From Lachnospira sp. UBA5912 (GTDB lineage: Bacteria > Bacillota > Clostridia > Lachnospirales > Lachnospiraceae): a stretch of 5,026 nucleotides of DNA. Each line of letters starts with the position of its first letter. The first letter of the stretch is position 1. A program made the translations under genes and the position numbers. The DNA lies in contig DJDY01000134.1 in assembly GCA_002435585.1 (NCBI GenBank), positions 1 through 5,026 on the forward strand, written 5' to 3'. Shown here piece after piece: positions 1-5,026 of the stretch. The notes under the pieces are model-generated. The model saw only the letters and a list, made by a program, of their open reading frames with translations. It was not told where the DNA came from and ran no database searches.

Positions 1-648
1 TATGGCTTTGATGAATTTATCATATGTGCAGGTTATAAGCAGTATGTGATTAAAGAATGGTTTGCAGATTATTTCCTTCATAACAGTGACATCACATTTG
101 ATTTTACCAAAGGAACTAATGATATGATAATCCATGAGCAGCACTGTGAGCCATGGAAGGTAACTGTAGTTGATACAGGACTTAACACTATGACAGGTGG
201 CCGAATCAAGAGAGTACAGAAGTATGTAGGGGATGAGCCCTTCCTTATGACTTATGGTGACGGAGTATGTGATGTTGATATATCAAAGCTTGTGGAGTTC
301 CATAAGAGCCATGGAAAGATAGCTACACTTACAGCAGTTATGTTAGAGCAGCAGAAAGGTGTTCTTGATATCGGTGGAGATAATGCGGTAAAGTCATTCA
401 GGGAGAAGAGCCATATGGATGGTGCGCCTATCAATGCAGGATATATGGTGCTTAATCCGGAAATATTTGATTATATTGAGGGCGATGATACCGTGTTTGA
501 GAAAGAGCCACTTGAGAAGCTTGCCAAAGAAGGGGAACTTATGTCATATATGCATAAAGGTTTCTGGCAGTGCATGGATAACAAGAGAGAGATGGACATG
601 CTTGAGAAGTATCTTGCAACTGGAACAGCACCTTGGAAGAAGTGGTAA
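1..648 (+). CDS. rfbF: Glucose-1-phosphate cytidylyltransferase RfbF (5'-truncated by window edge)
   Basis: This enzyme joins CTP and alpha-D-glucose 1-phosphate to give CDP-glucose and pyrophosphate, the entry step to CDP-3,6-dideoxyhexoses; it acts in the cytoplasm. The frame is open from base 1 and gives 215 residues to the TAA at 646-648. The family is about 257 residues long, so roughly the first 43 are missing, including the N-terminal GGxGTR nucleotide-binding loop. Family landmarks, numbered from base 1, are FIICAGYKQYVIKEWFADYF at 6-25, VDTGLNTMTGGRIKRV at 57-72, YGDG with the expected metal-binding aspartate at 85-88, NAGYMVLNP at 145-153, GFWQCMD at 187-193 and the C-terminal APWKKW. 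The GTG at 46 encodes an internal valine of the conserved YVIKEW block and is not the start. One small oddity is EKS at 135-137, where many sugar-nucleotide transferases have EKP. rfbG follows after 184 nt. The family call is secure. Confidence 0.95.
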   Translation, partial: YGFDEFIICAGYKQYVIKEWFADYFLHNSDITFDFTKGTNDMIIHEQHCEPWKVTVVDTGLNTMTGGRIKRVQKYVGDEPFLMTYGDGVCDVDISKLVEFHKSHGKIATLTAVMLEQQKGVLDIGGDNAVKSFREKSHMDGAPINAGYMVLNPEIFDYIEGDDTVFEKEPLEKLAKEGELMSYMHKGFWQCMDNKREMDMLEKYLATGTAPWKKW

Positions 649-832
649 GTTCACGGGTGGCAGATTATATAGAGTTATATAAAATAAATATTTTTATATT
701 TAAGATAGGTTCTAGTTTCGGCGTATAATAAGTGAAAAAACATATATAGTATTAGTATTATATATATGATTTTACTTGGGATATGTGACGTGATAATTGG
801 AATAATCGATAATCAGGAAGGATTATAGAAAG
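649..832 (+). other. AT-rich spacer between rfbF and rfbG
   Basis: This 184-nt spacer has no credible gene. It holds an exact TATAAT at 724-729, a weak all-A/T hairpin (arms 742-751 and 756-765, one G-T pair) and the rfbG ribosome binding site AGGAAGG at 815-821, which lies 11 nt before the ATG at 833. It is the longest gap inside the rfbF-rfbG-rfbH-gtrA run. It could therefore house an internal promoter, or an attenuating structure in a long leader. I see no riboswitch fold that I recognise. Confidence 0.6.
699..729 (+). promoter_or_regulatory. Possible internal sigma-A-type promoter upstream of rfbG
   Basis: There is an exact -10 hexamer TATAAT at 724-729. The best -35 candidate is TTTAAG at 699-704 with a 19-nt spacer, which matches the consensus at only three positions. 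There is no TG dinucleotide in the extended -10 position. In such AT-rich DNA a TATAAT can occur by chance, so this is a weak call supported mainly by the unusual length of the gap. Confidence 0.3.
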
Positions 833-1882
833 ATGGATTTAAGCTTTTATAAAGGGAAAAAGGTCCTTATAACAGGACATACAGGCTTTAAGGGCTCATG
901 GCTCTGCAGGATACTTGTAAAGGCAGGAGCAGAAGTAACAGGATATTCACTTGAACCACCAACAACACCTAATCTTTTCTCTATGGCAGATGTAGAGAAT
1001 AACATTAATTCAGTAATCGGTGACATAAGAGATCTTGAACATCTAAAGAAGGTGTTTGATGAGACACAGCCAGAGATAGTACTTCACTTGGCAGCACAGC
1101 CAATAGTAAGGGATTCGTACAAGAATCCTGTATACACATATGAAACTAATGTCATGGGTACAGTAAATATATGCGAATGTGTAAGACTTAACCCATGCGT
1201 AAAGTCGTTCCTTAATGTGACAACAGATAAGGTATACCACAATAATGAATGGGCATGGGGCTACAGGGAAAATGAGCCTCTTGACGGATATGACCCATAT
1301 TCTAACAGCAAGTCATGTTCAGAACTTGTAACACATAGTTACATTAATTCATTCTTTAATGACATGGGTGTTGCAGTGTCAACAGCAAGAGCAGGTAATG
1401 TTATAGGTGGAGGAGACTTTGCCAACGACAGAATAGTGCCAGACTGTGTAAGGGCAGCAGTTAAGAAAGAGGATATAGTTGTGCGTAATCCACACTCAAC
1501 AAGACCTTACCAGCATGTGTTAGAGCCACTTGCAGCTTATCTTATGATAGCGATGAAGCAGTACGAGGATAAGAAGTATGCAGGCTTCTATAATGTGGGA
1601 CCAGATGAGAGTGACTGTATAACAACAGGAACACTTGTTGATACATTCTGTAACAAGTGGGGAGAAGGGCTTAAGTGGATAGATAAGTATGACGGTGGCC
1701 CACACGAAGCGAACTTCTTAAAGTTAGACTGCTCTAAGTTAAAGACAACATTTGGCTGGAGACCAAGATGGAACTTTGATACAGCAATAGAAAAGTCAGT
1801 TGAATGGTCAAAGGTATATGCAGAAGGCGGAGACGTTGTTGCATGTCTTGATAAGGAAATTGATGAATTCTTTAATGACTAA
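833..1882 (+). CDS. rfbG: CDP-glucose 4,6-dehydratase RfbG
   Basis: A cytoplasmic NAD-dependent extended SDR that converts CDP-D-glucose to CDP-4-keto-6-deoxy-D-glucose, the second step of the pathway. The product is 349 residues, close to the usual 355-360. The Rossmann dinucleotide-binding loop is TGHTGFKG at 14-21. LAAQP at 86-90 follows the third-to-fourth strand region. The active site shows TTDKVY at 130-135 (Thr, Asp and Lys of the 4,6-dehydratase acid/base group) and YSNSK at 156-160, the Tyr156/Lys160 pair. GNVIGGGDF at 188-196 and RPYQHVLEPL at 224-233 are typical of this family and separate it from dTDP-glucose 4,6-dehydratases. The ATG at 833 is chosen because AGGAAGG at 815-821 precedes it and the residues after it match the family N-terminus. 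Lysine codons are 22 AAG to 3 AAA, a strong bias shared with rfbH. The gene is intact and rfbH follows. Confidence 0.96.
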   Translation: MDLSFYKGKKVLITGHTGFKGSWLCRILVKAGAEVTGYSLEPPTTPNLFSMADVENNINSVIGDIRDLEHLKKVFDETQPEIVLHLAAQPIVRDSYKNPVYTYETNVMGTVNICECVRLNPCVKSFLNVTTDKVYHNNEWAWGYRENEPLDGYDPYSNSKSCSELVTHSYINSFFNDMGVAVSTARAGNVIGGGDFANDRIVPDCVRAAVKKEDIVVRNPHSTRPYQHVLEPLAAYLMIAMKQYEDKKYAGFYNVGPDESDCITTGTLVDTFCNKWGEGLKWIDKYDGGPHEANFLKLDCSKLKTTFGWRPRWNFDTAIEKSVEWSKVYAEGGDVVACLDKEIDEFFND

Positions 1883-1970
1883 TATTAGTTAGGAATATAA
1901 TTATCTAGAGAAATAAAATATTCTGATAATATCATAAATGAAATAATATGATTAAAGATTGGAGAAAAGT
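1883..1970 (+). other. rfbG-rfbH intergenic spacer
   Basis: An 88-nt A/T-rich spacer with no gene. It contains a short inverted repeat, ATCATA at 1931-1936 and TATGAT at 1947-1952, which is too weak to call a terminator, and it ends in the rfbH ribosome binding site. I see no clear promoter, so read-through from rfbG to rfbH is the simplest reading. Confidence 0.5.
1961..1964 (+). promoter_or_regulatory. rfbH ribosome binding site that decides the start
   Basis: GGAG lies 6 nt before the ATG at 1971, which is ideal spacing. A longer reading from the TTG at 1959 would put this GGAG inside the coding region and leave that TTG without a good site of its own. The ATG at 1971 is therefore preferred. 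Confidence 0.8.
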
Positions 1971-3308
1971 ATGTTTGATAACAAGAACGAATTAGAAGCA
2001 AGAGAAGAAATTCTTGGAATGGTAGATGAGTACTGCAAGAAGTACCATAACCAGAAGCAGTATAAGGAAGGTGACAGAATTCCTTATGCAAGCCGTGTGT
2101 ATGACAGCAAGGAAATGATGAACCTTGTAGACTCAGCACTTGAATTCTGGCTTACATCAGGACGTTACACAGATGAATTTGAAAAGAAGCTTGGCGAATA
2201 TCTTAATGTAAAGTATGTATCAGTAGTAAACTCTGGTTCATCAGCCAACCTCAACGCATTTATGGCACTTACATCACCACTTCTCGGTGACAGAAGAATA
2301 AAGAGAGGCGATGAGATAATAACAGTAGCAGCAGGTTTCCCAACAACAGTAACACCAGCCATCCAGTATGGTGCAGTACCAGTGTTTGTTGATGTGACTA
2401 TTCCACAGTACAACATTGATGTGACAAAGCTTGAAGAAGCTTATTCAGACAAGACAAAGGCAGTTATGATTGCACATACACTTGGTAATCCTTTTGATTT
2501 ATCAGCAGTTAAGGAATTCTGTGACAGGCACAATCTCTGGTTAGTAGAGGACAACTGCGATGCACTTGGTTCTAAGTACACAATAAATGGTGAGGAGAAG
2601 TTCACAGGTACAATCGGTGATATCGGAACAAGCAGCTTCTACCCACCACATCATATGACAATGGGTGAAGGCGGTGCTGTATACACAAACAACGCACTTC
2701 TTAACAAGTGTATCCGTTCATTCAGGGATTGGGGACGTGACTGCGTATGCCCATCAGGAAAGGATAACCTCTGCGGACACAGATTTGACAAGCAGTATGG
2801 TGAGCTTCCATTAGGATATGATCACAAGTATGTATATTCACACTTCGGATACAACCTTAAGGCAACAGATATGCAGGCAGCCGTAGGATGTGCACAGCTT
2901 GAGAAGTTCCCATCATTTGTAGAAAGAAGAAGACATAACTTTGACAGGTTAAAGGCAGCGCTTGCTGATATTGAAGGCAAGGTAATACTTCCAGTACCAT
3001 GTGACAATTCAAGACCAAGCTGGTTTGGATTCCTTATAACAGTAAAGGAAGGGATTGACAGAAAGGCAGTAGTTGAGTACATCGAAAACCATGGAGTACA
3101 GACAAGAAACCTTTTTGCAGGAAACCTTATAAAGCATCCATGTTTTGACGAGATGAGAGCAACAGGAGAGGGATACAGAGTAGTAGGAAGCCTTGATAAC
3201 ACAGACAGAATCATGAGAGATACATTCTGGGTAGGGGTATATCCAGGAATGACAGATGAGATGATAGATTATATGGCTAAGACTATAAAGGCAGCTGTTA
3301 ACCAGTAA
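1971..3308 (+). CDS. rfbH: CDP-4-keto-6-deoxy-D-glucose 3-dehydratase RfbH (E1)
   Basis: This enzyme removes the C-3 hydroxyl of CDP-4-keto-6-deoxyglucose with pyridoxamine phosphate and a [2Fe-2S] cluster, needing electrons from a partner reductase (E3). It belongs to the DegT/DnrJ/EryC1 aminotransferase fold but is not a transaminase. From the ATG at 1971 the protein has 445 residues; the Salmonella enzyme is about 437. SGSSANLNAF at 88-97 contacts the cofactor phosphate, and Asp194 in VEDNCDALG should pair with the pyridine nitrogen. In SFYPPHHMTMGEGG (222-235) the Schiff-base lysine is replaced by His227, the E1 hallmark. Cys196, Cys258, Cys260 and Cys268 reproduce the C-xn-C-x1-C-x7-C iron-sulfur pattern, here with n of 61. 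GYDHKYVYSHFGYNLKATDMQAA at 282-304 is also characteristic (HFGYNLKATDMQAA from 291). All 29 lysine codons are AAG. No frameshift is seen. No E3 gene lies within the window. Confidence 0.96.
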   Translation: MFDNKNELEAREEILGMVDEYCKKYHNQKQYKEGDRIPYASRVYDSKEMMNLVDSALEFWLTSGRYTDEFEKKLGEYLNVKYVSVVNSGSSANLNAFMALTSPLLGDRRIKRGDEIITVAAGFPTTVTPAIQYGAVPVFVDVTIPQYNIDVTKLEEAYSDKTKAVMIAHTLGNPFDLSAVKEFCDRHNLWLVEDNCDALGSKYTINGEEKFTGTIGDIGTSSFYPPHHMTMGEGGAVYTNNALLNKCIRSFRDWGRDCVCPSGKDNLCGHRFDKQYGELPLGYDHKYVYSHFGYNLKATDMQAAVGCAQLEKFPSFVERRRHNFDRLKAALADIEGKVILPVPCDNSRPSWFGFLITVKEGIDRKAVVEYIENHGVQTRNLFAGNLIKHPCFDEMRATGEGYRVVGSLDNTDRIMRDTFWVGVYPGMTDEMIDYMAKTIKAAVNQ

Positions 3309-3357
3309 GAAAATATAAGTTACAAAGTTTGTAAAGAATAAAGGAAAGTATATTGAT

Positions 3358-3864
3358 ATGGGTAAAAAGATATATGGATTTATAGAACGAATTTATATGT
3401 TCTTTGTTGAGTTACTATTTAAGATAATCAAAAAAGACCTTACAGATAAAACAAGACAGACTTTCAGGGAATTCTTACAGTTTGGACTTGTAGGTGTATC
3501 CAATACAATAGTATCATATCTTTTATATGCGGTTTCATTATTTCTGCTTTCAAAAACAGGTATTAGTATTGATTATATAATTGCCAATATTATTTCATGG
3601 CTGTTGAGCGTATTATGGTCATTTTACTGGAATAACAAGTTCGTATTCAAGAAAGATGACGGAGAAAAAAGAAATATGTGGGCGGCATTATTTAAGACAT
3701 ATGTATCATATGGTTTTACTGGTCTGATTCTTAATAACATATTACTTGTTTTATGGATATCAGTATTACATATGAACAAGATGATTGCCCCTATTATTAA
3801 TCTTATTATTAATATTCCAATTAACTTCTTCTTAAACAAGTTATGGGCTTTTGGTAAAAAGTGA
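3358..3864 (+). CDS. GtrA-family integral membrane protein
   Basis: A 168-residue membrane protein with four predicted transmembrane helices, at about 43-65, 73-93, 112-135 and 143-163. The GtrA domain signs are QFGLVGVSNTIVSYLLYA at 41-58 and the paired half-repeat ends, FYWNNKFVFKK (89-99) and NFFLNKLWAFGKK (156-168), each an Asn-Lys-aromatic-Phe turn after a helix. The first 35 residues are a basic, partly amphipathic extension. GtrA proteins accompany glycosyltransferases that use polyprenyl-phosphate sugars and are thought to move the lipid-linked sugar across the membrane; the substrate here is an inference from the neighbours. The ATG at 3358 has AGGAAAG at 3342-3348, 9 nt upstream. 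The gene starts 49 nt after rfbH and ends at a terminator, so it is probably the last gene of the rfb unit. Lysine codons are even (8 AAA, 8 AAG), unlike rfbH. The stop lies in a short tandem repeat. Confidence 0.9.
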   Translation: MGKKIYGFIERIYMFFVELLFKIIKKDLTDKTRQTFREFLQFGLVGVSNTIVSYLLYAVSLFLLSKTGISIDYIIANIISWLLSVLWSFYWNNKFVFKKDDGEKRNMWAALFKTYVSYGFTGLILNNILLVLWISVLHMNKMIAPIINLIINIPINFFLNKLWAFGKK

Positions 3865-3887
3865 TTAATATTGTTGATTAATATTGT
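3862..3887 (+). repeat. 13-bp perfect tandem duplication across the gtrA-family stop codon
   Basis: TGATTAATATTGT occurs at 3862-3874 and again, directly abutting, at 3875-3887. The first copy contains the TGA stop of the GtrA-family gene. The shared tail AATATTGT appears a third time at 3916-3923, just after the terminator stem. This looks like a local slippage duplication. No function is evident. Confidence 0.8.
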
Positions 3888-3892
3888 ATTTG

Positions 3893-3940
3893 ATTGGGGC
3901 ATGTTTATATGCCCCAATATTGTTATTATATTTTATTATT
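3893..3940 (+). terminator. Intrinsic terminator after the GtrA-family gene
   Basis: A perfect 10-bp stem, ATTGGGGCAT at 3893-3902 and ATGCCCCAAT at 3909-3918, encloses a 6-nt loop (GTTTAT). The stem has a run of five G-C pairs, rare in this AT-rich spacer. A T-rich but interrupted tract (3920-3940) follows. It sits 29 nt past the stop of the GtrA-family gene and probably ends the rfb transcript. The tail is not a clean run of T, so read-through is possible. Confidence 0.8.
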
Positions 3941-4089
3941 ACTATACCGAAAATGTAAACATATAGAAAATTATATAAATATATTGACACACACACATGT
4001 ATTAAAAATATGAAAATAAGATTTGCTGAATATAATAGGCATAAATACACAGAATAGAGGATATATTTGAAAGGCAGGGGTACAATTAC
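3941..4089 (+). other. Leader region upstream of the terminal SDR gene
   Basis: These 149 nt lie between the terminator tail and the ATG at 4090. I find no supported gene on either strand. The region holds a short (AC)5A run at 3987-3997, promoter-like boxes, and the ribosome binding site AGGGG at 4076-4080, placed 9 nt before the ATG. Confidence 0.6.
3984..4036 (+). promoter_or_regulatory. Promoter-like boxes upstream of the terminal SDR gene
   Basis: A perfect -35 hexamer TTGACA lies at 3984-3989 and a perfect -10 hexamer TATAAT at 4031-4036. They are 41 nt apart, so they cannot form a single sigma-A promoter. TTGACA could pair with a weak -10 such as TATGAA at 4009-4014 (19-nt spacer). 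TATAAT could pair with a poor -35 such as ATGAAA at 4010-4015 (15-nt spacer). Either way, a promoter in this interval after a strong terminator is likely; the exact start site is not decided by the sequence. Confidence 0.45.
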
Positions 4090-5004
4090 ATGAAAAGAGC
4101 GGTAATAACGGGACCAACAGGTTCTATAGGTATAGCATTGATTAACGAACTTGAAGCTAATGGTATAGAAGTTGTTGCTGTTGTAAGACCAGAATCGAAG
4201 AGAGCTGACAGAATAAAGGAAAGTTCACTGGTAAAATGTGTTAAATGTGATCTTTCAGAACTTGATAAATTGCCAGAATTAATACCAGAAGGTGCAGATG
4301 TATTTTATCATTTTGGATGGGATGGCACATTCGGAGATAGCCGTAATAACATGAAAGGTCAGAATCTTAACGTCAAATATGCTCTTGATGCCGTAGAAGC
4401 CGCATCAAGGTTAGGCTGCAGTACGTTTGTAGGGGCTGGTTCACAGGCAGAGTATGGAAGGTTTGAAGGAGCACTTAATGGAAGTATTCCAACATTTCCA
4501 GAAAATGGATATGGAATAGCCAAGTTATGTGCAGGCCAGATGACACGTATAATGTGTCATCAGAAGGGAATGAAGCACATCTGGACAAGAATATTAAGTA
4601 TATATGGTCCATATGATGGAGATAAAACTATGGTAATGAGTACCATAGCTAAACTTCTGAATGGTGAATCACCTTCATGCACTAAGGGCGAACAGATGTG
4701 GGATTTCCTATACTCAAAGGATGCAGCCCTGGCTATGAGGCTGCTAGGTGAAAAAGGTGTTGATGGTAAGATATACTGCATAGGAAGCGGACAGGCAAGA
4801 CCACTTAAAGAGTATATAAACATTATTGGTGAGAGCATTGATAATAGTATCAAAATAGGATTTGGAGATATACCATATAGTTCTAATCAGGTTATGTATC
4901 TGTGTGCGGATATAGAAGATTTAAAGAATGATACAGGTTTTGAACCACAATACACATTTGAAAAAGGCATTGCAGAGACTATTCAGTGGTGCAGAGAAAA
5001 ATAA
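4090..5004 (+). CDS. NAD(P)-dependent extended SDR, probable CDP-sugar C-4 reductase (abequose/paratose synthase-like)
   Basis: A 304-residue cytoplasmic SDR of the NAD-dependent epimerase/dehydratase family. The Rossmann loop is TGPTGSIG at 7-14. The catalytic set is Ser118 in GAGSQAEYG (115-123), with Tyr141 and Lys145 in the YGIAK motif. IYGPYDGD at 171-178 follows the substrate loop. The second half (CTKGEQMWDFLYSKDAA at 197-213, and NQVMYLCADIEDLKNDTGFEP at 266-286, key residues N266, M269, D274, G283) resembles, from memory, the matching part of Salmonella abequose synthase RfbJ, which reduces the C-4 ketone of the RfbH product. With rfbFGH upstream, the likely role is C-4 reduction to a CDP-3,6-dideoxyhexose, but which epimer cannot be told. 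Alternatives are a 4-epimerase or a reductase for another 6-deoxysugar. It starts at an ATG with AGGGG 9 nt upstream, beyond the terminator, so it is probably transcribed separately. Lysine codons are 13 AAA to 9 AAG, opposite to rfbG and rfbH. Confidence 0.85.
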   Translation: MKRAVITGPTGSIGIALINELEANGIEVVAVVRPESKRADRIKESSLVKCVKCDLSELDKLPELIPEGADVFYHFGWDGTFGDSRNNMKGQNLNVKYALDAVEAASRLGCSTFVGAGSQAEYGRFEGALNGSIPTFPENGYGIAKLCAGQMTRIMCHQKGMKHIWTRILSIYGPYDGDKTMVMSTIAKLLNGESPSCTKGEQMWDFLYSKDAALAMRLLGEKGVDGKIYCIGSGQARPLKEYINIIGESIDNSIKIGFGDIPYSSNQVMYLCADIEDLKNDTGFEPQYTFEKGIAETIQWCREK

Positions 5005-5026
5005 AATAATATTACTGTTTAGCACA
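5005..5026 (+). other. Short downstream tail
   Basis: The last 22 nt after the SDR stop are A/T-rich and too short to show a terminator or a new start. Whether more pathway genes follow is not visible. Confidence 0.5.

Noticed and set aside
46..648. A complete 200-residue gene starting at the GTG at 46
   Set aside because: The frame is open to base 1 and the upstream residues (GFDEFIICAGYKQY) belong to the RfbF family. The GTG is an internal valine codon, so the gene is truncated by the window edge.
419..682. An 87-residue plus-strand reading frame overlapping rfbF
   Set aside because: It lies in a different frame, mostly inside clear rfbF coding sequence, has no recognisable motif and has no convincing ribosome binding site.
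742..765. The hairpin in the rfbF-rfbG spacer as an intrinsic terminator
   Set aside because: The stem is A-T pairs with one G-T pair, so it is weak, and no T-run follows on the plus strand. The A-run before it would suit only a minus-strand terminator, and there is no minus-strand gene to end.
2822..3214. A 130-residue open frame on the minus strand within rfbH
   Set aside because: It is the antisense shadow of a strongly biased coding gene. It has no family motif or initiation signal, and the same holds for the other antisense frames in the window.
1959..3308. rfbH starting at the TTG at 1959
   Set aside because: The ribosome binding site GGAG at 1961-1964 would lie within the coding region. 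The ATG at 1971 has ideal spacing from it and gives a family-like length.
3987..3997. The (AC)5A run as a phase-variable microsatellite
   Set aside because: It is too short to be unstable, and it is far from the coding start, though it does overlap the TTGACA box. Strain comparison would be needed before any claim.
3865..4050. A 61-residue minus-strand frame in the gap after the GtrA-family gene
   Set aside because: Its composition follows the A/T-rich spacer (many I, Y, N residues). It overlaps the terminator stem and has no homology that I recognise.

Overview
The window is an AT-rich, plus-strand block of sugar-nucleotide genes. It carries the central steps of CDP-3,6-dideoxyhexose synthesis, known from Salmonella and Yersinia O-antigen clusters as rfbF-rfbG-rfbH (ddhA-ddhB-ddhC). 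The base composition, the strong purine-rich ribosome binding sites, the AGA/ATA/CTT-rich codons and the A/T-rich spacers suggest a low-GC Firmicute. A gut or rumen clostridium (Lachnospiraceae-like) is my best guess; this is an inference from style, not from a marker gene.

Layout: (1) 1-648, the 3' part of rfbF, glucose-1-phosphate cytidylyltransferase, cut by the window edge; (2) 649-832, an AT-rich spacer with a possible weak promoter; (3) 833-1882, rfbG, CDP-glucose 4,6-dehydratase; (4) 1971-3308, rfbH, the PMP/[2Fe-2S] C-3 dehydratase (E1), with its diagnostic His-for-Lys change and four-cysteine pattern; (5) 3358-3864, a small four-helix GtrA-family membrane protein; (6) 3865-4089, a non-coding interval with a 13-bp tandem repeat, a good intrinsic terminator and promoter-like boxes; (7) 4090-5004, an extended short-chain dehydrogenase/reductase (SDR) with features of abequose/paratose-synthase-type C-4 reductases.

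Proposed flow: RfbF makes CDP-glucose, RfbG makes CDP-4-keto-6-deoxyglucose, and RfbH removes the C-3 hydroxyl with the help of a reductase (E3/RfbI type) that is not in the window. The last SDR could then reduce C-4 to give a CDP-3,6-dideoxyhexose. The GtrA protein suggests that a lipid-linked sugar is moved across the membrane to decorate a surface glycan. In a Gram-positive cell this would be a wall or capsular polysaccharide, not LPS.

The first four genes probably form one transcription unit ending at the hairpin at 3893-3918, and the SDR starts a new one. I see no mobile element, CRISPR array, tRNA or rRNA. No wholly new system is evident. The most notable points are the 3,6-dideoxyhexose pathway in a Gram-positive-looking genome, the missing E3, the GtrA gene inside the cluster, the unassigned C-4 reductase and the sharp codon-usage step along the cluster.
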